Of a DNA stretch of 64,000 bases, positions 1 through 10,778 are shown piece after piece. The position numbers and the translations under genes were made by a program. The notes beneath the pieces are model-generated. The model was not told the origin of the DNA. It made no database searches and worked only from the letters and a program-made list of their open reading frames with translations. The stretch is from the NCBI GenBank assembly GCA_029834535.1, contig JAQMWT010000439.1, positions 1 through 64,000 on the forward strand, given 5' to 3'. Position 1 is the stretch's first letter; every line of letters starts with the position of its first letter. Source of the DNA: Chrysophaeum taylorii (Eukaryota > Sar > Pelagophyceae > Pelagomonadales > Pelagomonadaceae).

Positions 1-800
1 CGGAGGCGATGAAACCGATGGCAGACTCAACTTCAAAGTTAAAGTGGTGCATGTACGGCGGGAAGGCAATGAGTTGAATGCCCTTATCGACGCGGTACGG
101 GGAGGTAATGTGCTGGCTAAAGTAAGGCTTGAATGCATCGGAGTAGAGGGTGCGCATGTGCACATTGAGTTGTGTACGACAGAAGTCATACACAAAATCC
201 AGAGCTTGAGTGAACTCCGTGGCGTTGGTGGTGCGTGTAAAGTACACCAAGAGAAATTTCGAAATGAGTTCCTTGAAGACGATGATATGTGTGAAGCCTC
301 CCATTCGGATGGGATGGTCACATAGCCGCCGTCGCACGCCCAGACTTCACCGGCTTTGTGGGTTTGCTCAAAAGAAGGCTTGGTCGCATTGAAATGCTTG
401 TGCGGGTGGCGCTTGTTGTGTGCGATGCAGTCGGTGCATAAGTCGCGATATGGTATGTCAGAAGCAGAGAATCCAGGGCGAGCAAGTACGTTGGGGGCCT
501 TGGCAGCGACGTTGTCGGGGCAGTGATGCACCCGGTGAAAGCGATTAGCACGTTCTTTGGCATTGAGATATTCGGTGGATCCGTGTGCGAGGGACTTACG
601 AGGAATTGGATGAGCGGGAATGTGCCGTTTGCGCCGAACATCGAACTTGAGTTCGGTGTCTAAGGCAGGGGAAGGCGGTGCGTCGTCATCCTGGTGCACA
701 GCAGGGTCACTTGGAGGTGCATCCTCATTATCACGAGTAGCGAGAGTATCTTCGTAGGACGACGATATATAGTTTAACGACATTTCGGTCAAGCAGTTGC
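1..800 (-). mobile_element. Element A: integrase N-terminal region (partial at edge)
   Basis: The minus-strand translation shows a zinc-binding HHCC-type region, with a C-T-D-C pair followed by a His-rich stretch, and then the first catalytic Asp in W-A-C-D-G-G-Y-V. Element B has the closely similar W-A-C-D-G-G-Y-V-Y-V. This identifies a copia-type integrase. The remaining catalytic residues run towards the left edge. It is part of a broken retroelement. Confidence 0.8.
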
Positions 801-939
801 TGGAAATAGACATCATAAAAGATTGTGCCAAAGACAAGGTATCTGTGCTGCACGTGGTGGAGGCTTGGTCAACGGTCATGAAATTGGATACATAGGATTT
901 CGTCATTGTTGGAAGGTAGGGTCCAACATAAGGGATTTA

Positions 940-2650
940 ACGGCGACGATGAGCGAAAGGTGCTTGTACAGAGTGCTGTACGTACCGGCAGGCAGAGCAT
1001 TGCTGAGCATGTCACAGCAAAGGTCATGGCGTAGAGACAAGAGGAAAGATTCCTGTTGTTTGGTGTGGTTGTTAGCACGAATCAACTCCGGTCGAGTGGG
1101 GTAGCGTAATTTCCCGTTGCGAGGGTCGAGTAAAATAATATTGGCATACCCTCGGACGGTTGGCAATGGAGCAAGCATTGAGTGGATTTTAGAGCCGAGT
1201 TTGCGGTCACTTCCACGAAGGTACCCTATATAGCGACTATGAGATAGGTGATGATCTTCCAGAGCAAAAAGAGAATCCTTGTAATCGAAAGAGTTGTCGG
1301 TGGCCTTGTAGGTAAGGCAGCCAGGCATCACGAGAGCGCATCTGGACACGAGGTTTTGTATGGCGGTGCCATAGGTGGTAGCGGAGCCAACTTGGGGAAG
1401 GGCTTGGACTATCCACAAGTAACCCATAAACGGCTCCAGATATATGGACCTGTCCCGGTCGCGGGGGATGTCGGAAGCAGTGAACGTATACGTGCTCCCA
1501 AAGGCGTTGATGGGCATGATATTTGGTGGTGGCGTTCTCTATGGTGAGGTTGCCGTCGGAATGGTGGCCACCAGTTAAGAAGTAGGAGTTGTGTGATGTT
1601 GATGAGGTTGTAAGTAATAACCTGTGTGACGGTTGGTTAGTTTCGAAAACGGTTATGTAATAGGACACAGGAGTGGGTGAGTTAGTATGTAAGCTTGCAA
1701 ACACGTTATAGAGGATTGTAAAAATCTTGACGTGTATAGGATGTGTTGCATTGGGTAATGGCTCCATAGAGGAGCGTTTAAAGCACAACTGATGGTAAGT
1801 ACACTCGGATTGAACAGAGTGAGTACGTTGCTCGTGAGCCTGTTGTGAGTGAAGGCGAAGTAGTAACATATTGAGGGATTCAAGGTCAGCCATAGTAAGC
1901 TGAGCAGAACCTGTGCGAGAGTAAGGTGCAAACGTTTTAGGAACGGATATATATGGAGGATCGGGGAACAACGGATCCAGTCTTTGGATATGTGGTTAGG
2001 TAGCCAAAGGCGCTTGGGAATAGCTTGTAGATCATCCACGATCTTTAGGAAGGGGCGTGGATGGAGGATGGGCCACGATGATAGTTTAATTGGTCCAGTA
2101 GAATATCTGCGTGCGATGCATATCCACCTTTCTCTAGATTGGTAGTCGCCACATAGGTAGGTCGGGAACCTATCAACAACATCGACACAGTAATCAAGGG
2201 TAGTATAGATAAGGTTGGCCACTGTGATGTGGTCTTGATGACAGTACTTATGCGGAGGCGTCATCTCAGCCAGTAGTACCAAGGGCTGGAGTAGCTTGAT
2301 GACAGACAGCATGCTGTCGAAAAGAGAATCGTCCAGCAGGCTGTGTAAGTCTTCTGACTTTTGTTGTTTTAGTAAATTCCTGTTTGTGCAGGGAGGAGTG
2401 ATCTCAATTATATCACAATAGAATGTGCGCCTTTCCTCTGGTGAGATTAGGTGAAGATGGTTAATAAAGGCGGGAGAGATTCAAATAATAGTACAGTAGG
2501 AAAACGGTGGCGTAACATACGAACAAGCGTATCATCAGACTCAACAACAACTTTTACATTGATATTTAAGCCTAAGTCATTAGTGGCTTGAGACAGGAAC
2601 GCCGGAGTTGACAAACCAGAACAAAGTAACATGACAGAGGGTTTGCGGAG
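940..2650 (-). mobile_element. Element A: C5 cytosine DNA methyltransferase-like domain
   Basis: Read on the minus strand from about 2.63 kb to 0.95 kb, the conserved C5-MTase motifs appear in order. There is a motif I-like L-L-C-S-G-L-S-T-P-A-F-L, an acidic motif II (V-V-E-S-D-D), and motif IV I-T-P-P-C-T-N-R-N, whose Pro-Cys would hold the catalytic cysteine. Motif VI follows as L-L-A-E-M-T-P-P, then motif VIII Y-Q-S-R-E-R-W, a Pro-Thr/Arg-Gly target-recognition-like stretch, and motif X S-N-A-L-P. Known C5-MTases transfer methyl from S-adenosylmethionine to cytosine. That the retroelement used it on its own DNA is inference. It is part of a broken element, and element C carries the same domain. 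Confidence 0.75.
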
Positions 2651-2689
2651 ATTGGACTCTTGTGAGAGAAAAACTGGCCGTGCGAGTAG

Positions 2690-5598
2690 TCAACTTAATG
2701 GCTGCGTATTTTGCTGAACAAATTTGTTCTGTTTCCGAAGATTGAGAACCAAAGGGCGAATCCACGGTCGATCTGGTAAAACTCGTTGGAGTAGGTAATT
2801 GTAGTATGCCAGTAGATCCCTGTTTTCATGGTATCGCTTGAGGGGAAATGCAAGGGAGCGAAGTTCCAGCCGCTTGTCGCGCGCGATGTTGTAAGTGATA
2901 CAAGGGAGAGCGGGTAAATTAGCTGCTACATAGTGTATGGGTATACGTACATCTTTGTCTATGCGGCTCGTGACAGCGCTGAGCTTTGGCTCAGCTCGAT
3001 CGTTGAACACGGTGGTAAGATTGGTCTGGTTCCATTCGAGCATGCTCAGGATAGCGAGATGTCGGTCATGCACTGGTTGAAGACATAAAGCGAAGTCGAT
3101 CTTAACGTAGCCAACTTGTGGATGATCTGGTAGGGGAATAACGATGTTGCGTGTTAACATCATGTGTGATGCCCGTTGTTGTCCTGTTGCCGTCTGAATA
3201 ACAATCGGAGCGTACTTAGAGTCCAATGGTATTATATGATTGGGTATAGCGAAATCGTAGGTGGACATCAATGAGATGGTAGCACAAGAGTCAAAATATA
3301 GGAAAGAGCAATGTGGAGGGACACTGTTTACCTTCATGTAGTTGGTGAGGAAGGCGCTTTCCGAATGTGGGCAAGTAGTGGAGAGGCTGGCTGTAAAGAA
3401 GTTCTTCAGCAATAACAGATTCGTTGGAATAATGATCGGTTGAACAGGTGGTGATGGTTCGTCAGCCTCATCAGCCATGCCGTGCTTTTCGTCAAATGAC
3501 GATAGAGAAATATGATCGGCATCCCTTTTGGTTTCGGCTTGTGATGGTAGGTTGAGGGCAGATTGGACCTGTGAAGATAGCGAGGACAATAATGCTGGTG
3601 GTAAAGCCGAGATGGCGGAAGCGGTAAAGAGGTTAGACACAGTATTGGAAGGATTACCCTGTGTGTTTGTAGTAGGAGGAGTTGTTGTTGGGGTGGGAGC
3701 AGTAACGACAGTATGGTGTTGTGGCTCCACGTAGTTTAACGACTTTTCGGTCGAGGATAGATGAACGTCTACATCATAAATGATGTCTTCTGCAAACATG
3801 AGCTGTTCGTTTAGACGAAGTAAACTACTGTTGTCCTCAGTAGATGTTGTTGACAGGATATCGGCTGATTGTAGCAAGGTCTCAAATAACTTGTTGATAT
3901 TCTGTTGTAGCTGAGCCGTGGTATCATTATCTGTCACATGCTTCGTGAGTTCGCTACACTGTTCTCGCAGGGTGTTTAAGGTGTGGTTTGTTCGATCTAA
4001 TAATTTCATGTTAGACCGAGAGGACCTGTCAAAAGTGCGGGGGTAAATTGGACGGTCATGGGACTGTCCGGCAGTTTTCTTGGTGACGTAAGAATCACCA
4101 GGACGATAATACGATAAATCGCTGCGAGAGAAAGGCTGGCGAGCATCATTAGAGTTACGCAAGCGTCTAGCATTAAACGTGGAAGATGTACCAGGTTGGG
4201 ACGAAGTGATGAAGGCGAGTGTGTTAGCAGTTTGAGTCAGACTTTTGTCCGATGAGTCCAAAGTATGTGTAAGTAGTAACTTTGGCTTTGGTTGAGATGA
4301 TAAACCTTCGACATAGGGTTGCCAAGAAACAGGGCGTTCTAAGCGTCTTTTGTTCGACCCATTTGATACGACATTGTAAAGGTCTAATGCGTATTCTAAA
4401 ATGTAGCTTGGGTTGGTAGGGTGACACAATCGTTCAGCTTCTGGCACAGGTCGAGATGAAGATCGGGTTTCGTACATATAACACCAATCTACCCAACCAC
4501 GATCGTAACGGTTGTTGCTGGTATTATCGGCATAATGCCGATGTATCTCTTCATAGATTTTTCTGCAAAGAGTGCCAAAGTCGAATTGAAGGTCAGTCTC
4601 TTCCTGGTTAAGTTGGTAAGAGATTTGCCTAAATGCTAGGACAGCTTCGATAAATACATGGACATACCAGTTAGGATTATAAACAACAGAGTTAAATTGC
4701 TGTTTCAAATAAGACACATCAGTAGTCGTAACAGACTCGTAGTGACTAAAGGCGATGAGCATAATAGCTCGAGCCTTGTTGGGTAAATAGCTTTTGTTGT
4801 ATATCTCATTGATGGCGGGCCAGGCCGCAAGTGCCGGTTTTCCAACACTTTCAAGATTGAAGTAAGTATGCAAGAATGTAGCGTACGTGTTCTGGTAAGT
4901 GTGCCAGTCAGCTGCAGTTAACGAAAACATGGTAACCGGGGCACGAACACGAGTGTCGAAAGCTAGTGCCTTCGGGTGCGCGCGATTTAAGATTCGTTCC
5001 TCTTCTAAGAAACGAGCGTTGATTTCAGGACGTAATGCCTTGACTTCATAGTCGTAACAGACGGTAGTTAGCTGAGCTACTTCTGCATCAGGTAAGTGGG
5101 GGAAAGCTTCGTTGGTGAAATGCCATTCCTGATACTCATTGGAAACTCATCAACAGCTAAACGGAGATCAGCAGCCCTATCGGTCTTCCATTCCAGGAAA
5201 ACGCGATCGAGAATTTGATTCCGGAGGATTTCGTAGTCCTTGCATGACCGAGTATATGCTTCATACGAGTCGTACTCGAGGAAAGCATCGGCATGACTGG
5301 ACCGTAGTAATTGCTTGATATGCTTGATTTGCAAGGATACCTTGCGGTTCTGAAGCTGAAAGCGGTTGCCCTCATTAAGAAACTCAACTACAGGAGCTTC
5401 GAGCTTCAATATATCCGCACCTGTGATCGCCTTAGGTGCGGCTCGTGCTGCGTGTTCTGCCATAGCAGTTGACGGGGAACCGGTGGGTTCAGTCACGCAG
5501 TTGACACTGTCTAGACATTCTAAGGGGGTCTGCCTATCGGTGTCTATGTACACTCGTCGATTTTCGATGGAAAATGTGTCTATATGACGACTGTGCAA
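2690..5598 (-). mobile_element. Element A: gag and aspartic-protease-like region
   Basis: The long minus-strand coding region is gag-like. It has a helical N-terminal half whose sequence is recognisably shared with element C (D-S-Y-E-A-Y-T-R; F-N-L-E-S then K-P-A-L-A), followed by a low-complexity Ser/Thr-rich linker. Near 3.2-3.3 kb comes a D-S-C-A-T-I-type motif in an aspartic-protease-like setting, and then the methyltransferase. Gag builds the intracellular particle and the protease matures it. It belongs to a broken retroelement. Confidence 0.75.
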
Positions 5599-5969
5599 GC
5601 TGTGAGTCCAGAGTAGTGTCGCTAAGCGTAGTCACTCAGGCAGCTGGTTAGTTTTGGTGCTCTCAAGGAGCTTGTTAAGTGCATTGCCATGGAATGTACG
5701 AGTGGACGTACCCAAAATATTCCATAACATGTGTGCAAGAGTACAGGTTAGCCAATTACACACACATCAACATTGACATGACAATACGATGCTATGAACA
5801 GGTGCACACAAGGTTACACGATCACGTGTGCAAAAAGATATTATATACAGCCCAATGGTAATGGCGATATATTGACAAGCGTGTCACATGTCGAGGCTGA
5901 GCTGGCGCGGTAACAGCCCAATACCCATAGGTTACGTGCATGTTGACACATGGTTTCTCAGGGACCCGC

Positions 5970-5983
5970 CTGGGCCCATAACC
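5970..5983 (-). promoter_or_regulatory. Element A primer-binding site (initiator tRNA-Met anticodon arm)
   Basis: The plus strand reads CTGGGCCCATAACC, the anticodon arm of eukaryotic initiator tRNA-Met. It sits directly inside the 5' LTR, so in element orientation the primer site pairs with the middle of the tRNA and not its 3' end. Drosophila copia is known to prime this way with a half-tRNA. Confidence 0.85.
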
Positions 5984-6295
5984 TGCAGAGCATTTAGCAA
6001 GCAGTGGTAAGTCACCTGGGAAACCATCCCGTCTCATCGTGTACGTCTGGAAGGTTAATTCGGGGAATGAAGGTTATGTTCCCTATATCCTCAGAACACG
6101 ACAGGCGGCATCTAGAACTACACGAGAAAGGTTAAGTGTATAGTGCTACATACCTCGGGACGCGCTAGACCATGATGATGAGCGTAGGCACAAATCAGAG
6201 GACTATTTGATTGTGTAGAAAGGAAGAAGAAGGGTAAGGAAGAGATCACGTTCTCAACGGACGGATAAGGGTAAGAGGCAGCAGATTTCTCTGCA
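5984..6295 (-). repeat. Element A 5' LTR
   Basis: This 312-bp segment is bounded by the inverted ends TGCAGAG and CTCTGCA and lies immediately outside the primer-binding site. Its right end is followed at once by the interior of element B. No partner LTR is in the window, so it cannot be dated by LTR divergence. Confidence 0.75.
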
Positions 6296-6349
6296 AATCC
6301 TGCCTCTAACCACGAACTTCCATCTTTTCATCTCGATTCAGTAGCTCAT

Positions 6350-7480
6350 GTCTTCCTCTCTAACACCTCCTCCGCAGATATATCATCTCCTACTAAAGAA
6401 AAGCACATTCCTCTTACAACGCCAAGACAGCTCCATGAGAAGCATGCGCCCTTCGATAAGAAAGTTCATGCCAGAGGCACCCTTGCATTTCGAGATGCGC
6501 AACAACGAGCCATCAATTTTCACAACATCCACCATTCTAGTGATTCTCAAGCTATAAATGCTGTTCAGGTTATTGCCAGTCCTGGACACCACCCATCTGA
6601 CGTACCCTACCGTAAGTTCTGTGTGGATTGTACGATTCATAAAAAACGCTTTCCTCATCCACATCACCTTACCAAGCAACCATCATTCGAAAAAGTTTTT
6701 CAACCTGGTGAAGCCTGGGCATGTGACGGTGGTTACGTATATGTGCTCTCGGAATGGGGATCCTTTCGACATATCATTGTTTTCAAGTGCCTCATTTCTA
6801 AATTTCTGTTAGTGTACTTTTGTCGTAGCACTAACTCCAGCGAATTTTGTAACGCCCTTGAGTTTGTCCGCAATTTTTGCTCTACTTATGTGCATGTACA
6901 ACTAAAACAAATCTATTGTGATTCCTTTAAACCCTATTTATCTCAGCATGTTACAACCCCCTTTCGTGTGGAACATGGTATTAACATGTCCGCGTTCCCC
7001 CCTTACTTACATGTCTTTAATCATGAAGTAGAAGCCGCTGTTGGTCACATAGCCACTGCCGCGTCTACACGACTCCGGCATATGCCTAATGTATCCTATA
7101 AAGGTCACCCCCTAACAGATCCGGAAACACACTACCCGTGGGCTGTTATACATGCTGTCCAATCGTATAATCTCCCTCCTAACGTTTCTCTCGAACGTAT
7201 TTATAATAAAGTCCTAAGCCCCCAACAAGTTTTGTTAGACCAATGTAATGTTCCCCAACAGGACTACCTCAAACCTTTTGGTTCTGTTTGTTATCTGCAA
7301 TTGGAACCTAACGAATTTCATAAATATGAACCCCGATGTCGTCCCTACATCTACTTATGTGGTGCTAACGTTATAAACCCTTTAATAACACCCCATGTTA
7401 ATCATTTAGCCGATGTTGTCCTTAATCCCGAGAATGGTCAAGTCCGTGTTTCCTCTAAACTGACTTTTCCTCATCTTATC
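6350..7480 (+). mobile_element. Element B: integrase region
   Basis: The region opens with a pre-integrase segment alignable to element A and a zinc-binding-type Cys pair (C-V-D-C) with flanking His residues. The catalytic core follows, with A-W-A-C-D-G-G-Y at its start and a downstream acidic residue in the context H-E-V-E-A-A-V-G. The family inserts element cDNA into the host genome. The region runs directly into the SINE-like insertion. Confidence 0.8.
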
Positions 7481-7481
7481 T

Positions 7482-7732
7482 GGGCCGGTTGGCAGCCAGA
7501 ACGTTCGCAGTGGGACGGGGTATGGCCGGGGGGCGCAGACGGAAGGTTATCGACGAGTTGGTTGTCAGTCACATCGCGGTCTCCTCGCCGCATGGCGACA
7601 AGCTTGATGGTCATTCTCCGCCGACCGTCCTTTCGGCGCTCCTCGTCTACAGGCCCGTGATTCCGGACTGGCTCCTGTCGGTCCGGCCTGGCTCCCATGC
7701 TCGGGAGAGGTCTGAAGTTAGTTAGTTAGTTA
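7482..7732 (+). mobile_element. SINE-like repeat with (GTTA)n tail, copy 1
   Basis: About 250 bp, nearly identical to 18.5-18.75 kb. It begins GGGCCGGTTGGCAGCC and ends in a hairpin-forming CTCCC-ATGCTC-GGGAG, then GAGGTCTGAAG and a (GTTA)4 tail. It lies inside element B, so it is younger than B. No clean target-site duplication was seen. The conserved 3' hairpin and simple tail are typical of retroposons mobilised by a LINE. It could be a SINE or the 3' end of a LINE. Both long copies stay open in a short frame, but I recognise no protein in it. Confidence 0.75.
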
Positions 7733-8699
7733 TTTCTAAATCTCCTCCTGATTATGAACAGCATCCACCTCCCGCACCTTCACCCGACATTCCCTTCTCT
7801 GTTCACAGCACCCCCAATGATGCGGCGCAGAGGGGGAATGCTATGCCTACCGACACTGACCATGAGAGGGGGGCTTCTTCTTCTCATTTCCATGCTCCCT
7901 CTCCCGCTCCCGCATGTGCTCCAGCTGCTTCTGCACCCGCTACTTCCGCCACCACACCTACATCTGACGTGTCTTCCAACACTTTGCCACTTTTACCATC
8001 TTATCGGTCTCTCTATTCCCAGGATGTCCTACGTCTCACCCGTGGTCCTCATCACCCTCAGCCTCGTCGCAAAACCAATCTCAAGGATGTTCTTACTCGT
8101 ATTGCCTCGCCTACTGTTGCCGCTTATAAACAAGCCGGTGGTACGCTTGCCGACTTCAAGTATGACCTCTCCAAGCAGTACATAACCTTCTGCGACCCCA
8201 CCCTCCACTCCCTTCATCTTGCTCATGGCATCCACTGGACGGCTATACCTCCAGAGGGGGAATTTACACCATCCCTTCATCACCATGTGCACCAAGCGAT
8301 CTCACAGTCCTCTTCAGTTATGTGTCATAGGAGCCATAGCCACCCATCGCCTGATGCTCCTCATGTTCACTTCTGCGACGACACCAACCTTGCAGACTTT
8401 CACCTCCCTCAAGCTCTCGTTCATTTAATTTCTGAACATGCTCACGCCTTTCAAGTTCCTCCCGCTCAATATGTTTATGCTTTGTTCACGCCCCACTCCA
8501 TTTTGGATCATAATGACGCTTCTTATGGTGCCTCCGAGCCTCACCTCTCCGCCATCGAAGACTGTATCACCGTGCAATCGCATTACATTGAGGCCCACCT
8601 TGGTGATGCTCCTCTACTAGTTGTTCAACTCGTCGAAGATCCCGATCACGCTCATCTGCACGATAATGTCGCTTCTTACGCAATTACTCATCTGACGAC

Positions 8700-10551
8700 G
8701 ACTCATGACCCCAGCACGGTTGGTTCGGACGAATACAAGATTCAAGCCAAAGATATCAAAATTGATGAATATGAGTTGAACTGCCTCAAAGGTCTCTCAG
8801 ACGCTGATCGCAAAGCTTATGTTGCTGCCATCTCCAAAGAGATTTTTGACATTGTTAAGTTTGGCTGCTTTAAACTAGCGCTGCCAATGGCCAACTCAAA
8901 GCCTATTGACACCCGCCTCGTCCTACGTATAAAAACCAACGCTGCTCGTCAGTACATTAAACATAAAGCACGCTTGGTCCTACGAGGATTCTTAGCCTCT
9001 GGGCACCGATTTCTTCAACACATTCAGCCCTATGGCACAGCTTACCGGCATCCGTTGTGTTTTGGCGCTAGCAGCTCATCTGCGACTTCCCGTCTACCAT
9101 GTCGACGTCCCTAACGCTTTTGTTCAAGCTCCCATCGATTCTCATGTCTATGTCAAACTGCCACAAGGCATTTACCTTCTCGATCCCGAAGATACTAAAT
9201 ACCAAGGCCGCCGTCTCCCAAAGCTACTTAAATCTCTATGGATTGCGTCAGAGCCCTGCCCTTTGGAATCAAACCATAAACGGCTTCTTTGATTCATTAG
9301 GCTATACACGATTTCGAACAGACACATGCATTTACGCTAAAGTCCAAGCTGACGCTACATTTCTAATTTGCACGCTCTCAGTAGACGACGTCGTCATTAC
9401 TTGCACTTCGGAAACTCTACGTCGTGAGTTCCAGCAAGCCCTGAAAAAGGAATACTCAGTCGACACCTTCGAGGAAGTCCATACTCTCCTAGGCATGCGC
9501 ATAACGCGTACAACTGATGGTTCTATATCACTGGACTGTCAGGCTAAACTTGATGCATTGTTCGAAGAGTACCCCATTTTAATGCAGTTACGTCCCACTT
9601 CCACACCGATGTCACCATCAACCACGTATAAAACTGGAGAGCCATCTTCTGATATGGACAAGTTCATCCTTCACACCTTCTCTACTCTACTCGGCAAGCT
9701 CACGTTTGTCCAATTGGCCTGTCGCCCGATCTATCACAAAGTCTTAGTCGTTGCTCTCGAGGAATGCATAATCCAGCATTTCTACATGTTCAAGTACTAA
9801 CAGGAACGCTCCGCTACTTGCGCAAGCCCGAAAATCGTAATCTTCGCCTCTGGTACTACTCTGGTTCTTCCGCTCTAATGGACCATCTTCGACTTCTTAT
9901 CGGTAATCGTACTGACATGGCCACCATGTTGGATTACACTAAAGAACAAGTTAATTCAGGTAATTTTGATCCACTGGTCGCGTTCGTTGATGCCGATAAT
10001 GCACCCTCTTATGAACAAGACCGCAAATCTACAACCGGTTACGCTATCTTTTTTTGGTTCTCTCATCACTTGGAAGTCTAAGTTGCAGCCTATTACAGCT
10101 ACTTCTACGCATGAGTGAACTTATCGCCCTTAATATGTGTGCCGATGATGTGGTCTGGTTACGCAAATTGTTAACGGAAATGGCATTCGCTATAAATCCT
10201 CACTTCTATCTCCGCCAACCTTCAGGGAAAGACTTGCTACTAGATTATGATGCTCACGACAATCCCCTCCCATCGGACATGTCGTTCATACGTAACAGTC
10301 CTATACTTGGAGACTCTGCCTCTGCTATTCATCTTTCCAATAATCCCGACAGTGCGACTAAGGCCAAAGCTATCAGCACACGCTGGTTCCGTATTCGCGA
10401 CTACGTACAGTTAAAACGTATACGTCTACATCATGTTTCCGGTACCCAAAATATCGCCGATGGATTTACTAAACCCTTTGGAGCTCCGCTCTTCAGCAGA
10501 TTTCGCACGTTACTCGGCTTACAACAACCCATAGCTCAACAAGATGGTTAA
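8700..10551 (+). mobile_element. Element B: reverse transcriptase and RNase H region
   Basis: Clear copia-type signatures run in order: A-R-L-V-L-R-G-F, then Y-H-V-D-V-P-N-A-F-V-Q-A-P, K-L-P-Q-G-I-Y, G-L-R-Q-S-P-A-L-W, the S-V-D-D catalytic box, and L-L-G-M-R-I. RNase H shows F-V-D-A-D, D-R-K-S-T-T-G-Y and A-T-S-T-H-E. It ends with I-A-D-G-F-T-K-P, the usual copia finish. It copies element RNA to DNA and removes the RNA strand. It is part of a broken copy. Confidence 0.9.
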
Positions 10552-10778
10552 TCCTTACCCTTCATTATGTCCGAAATGACTTTAAACTAACCCTGCTATG
10601 CAAAGGAATACTGGCTCGCTAAAATGTGAAATGCAATGAAAGATGTGATGTGGATATTCTTTTTACGATGAATCCCACAAAAACAAAGATGCTGCGAGCC
10701 GACGCCACTCCACCCCGAACCGTGGTCGTGGTGGTGCACCGTCACTATCCCCACCTTTTAATGCTCTAACTCCAAGCG

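Larger units (their letters stand above)
1..6295 (-). mobile_element. Element A: Ty1/copia-type LTR retroelement with a C5-methyltransferase domain, cut by the window edge
   Basis: A minus-strand retroelement fossil. From right to left it shows a 312-bp 5' LTR, a primer-binding site, gag, an aspartic-protease-like region, a C5 cytosine methyltransferase-like domain and the start of integrase, then leaves the window. Integrase precedes the expected reverse transcriptase, which is the Ty1/copia order. The copy is broken, with about a handful of interruptions. Its LTR differs from those of elements B and C, so it belongs to a related but separate family. Its outer LTR end abuts the pre-integrase part of element B, which fits insertion of A into B and makes A the youngest of the three. 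Confidence 0.85.
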
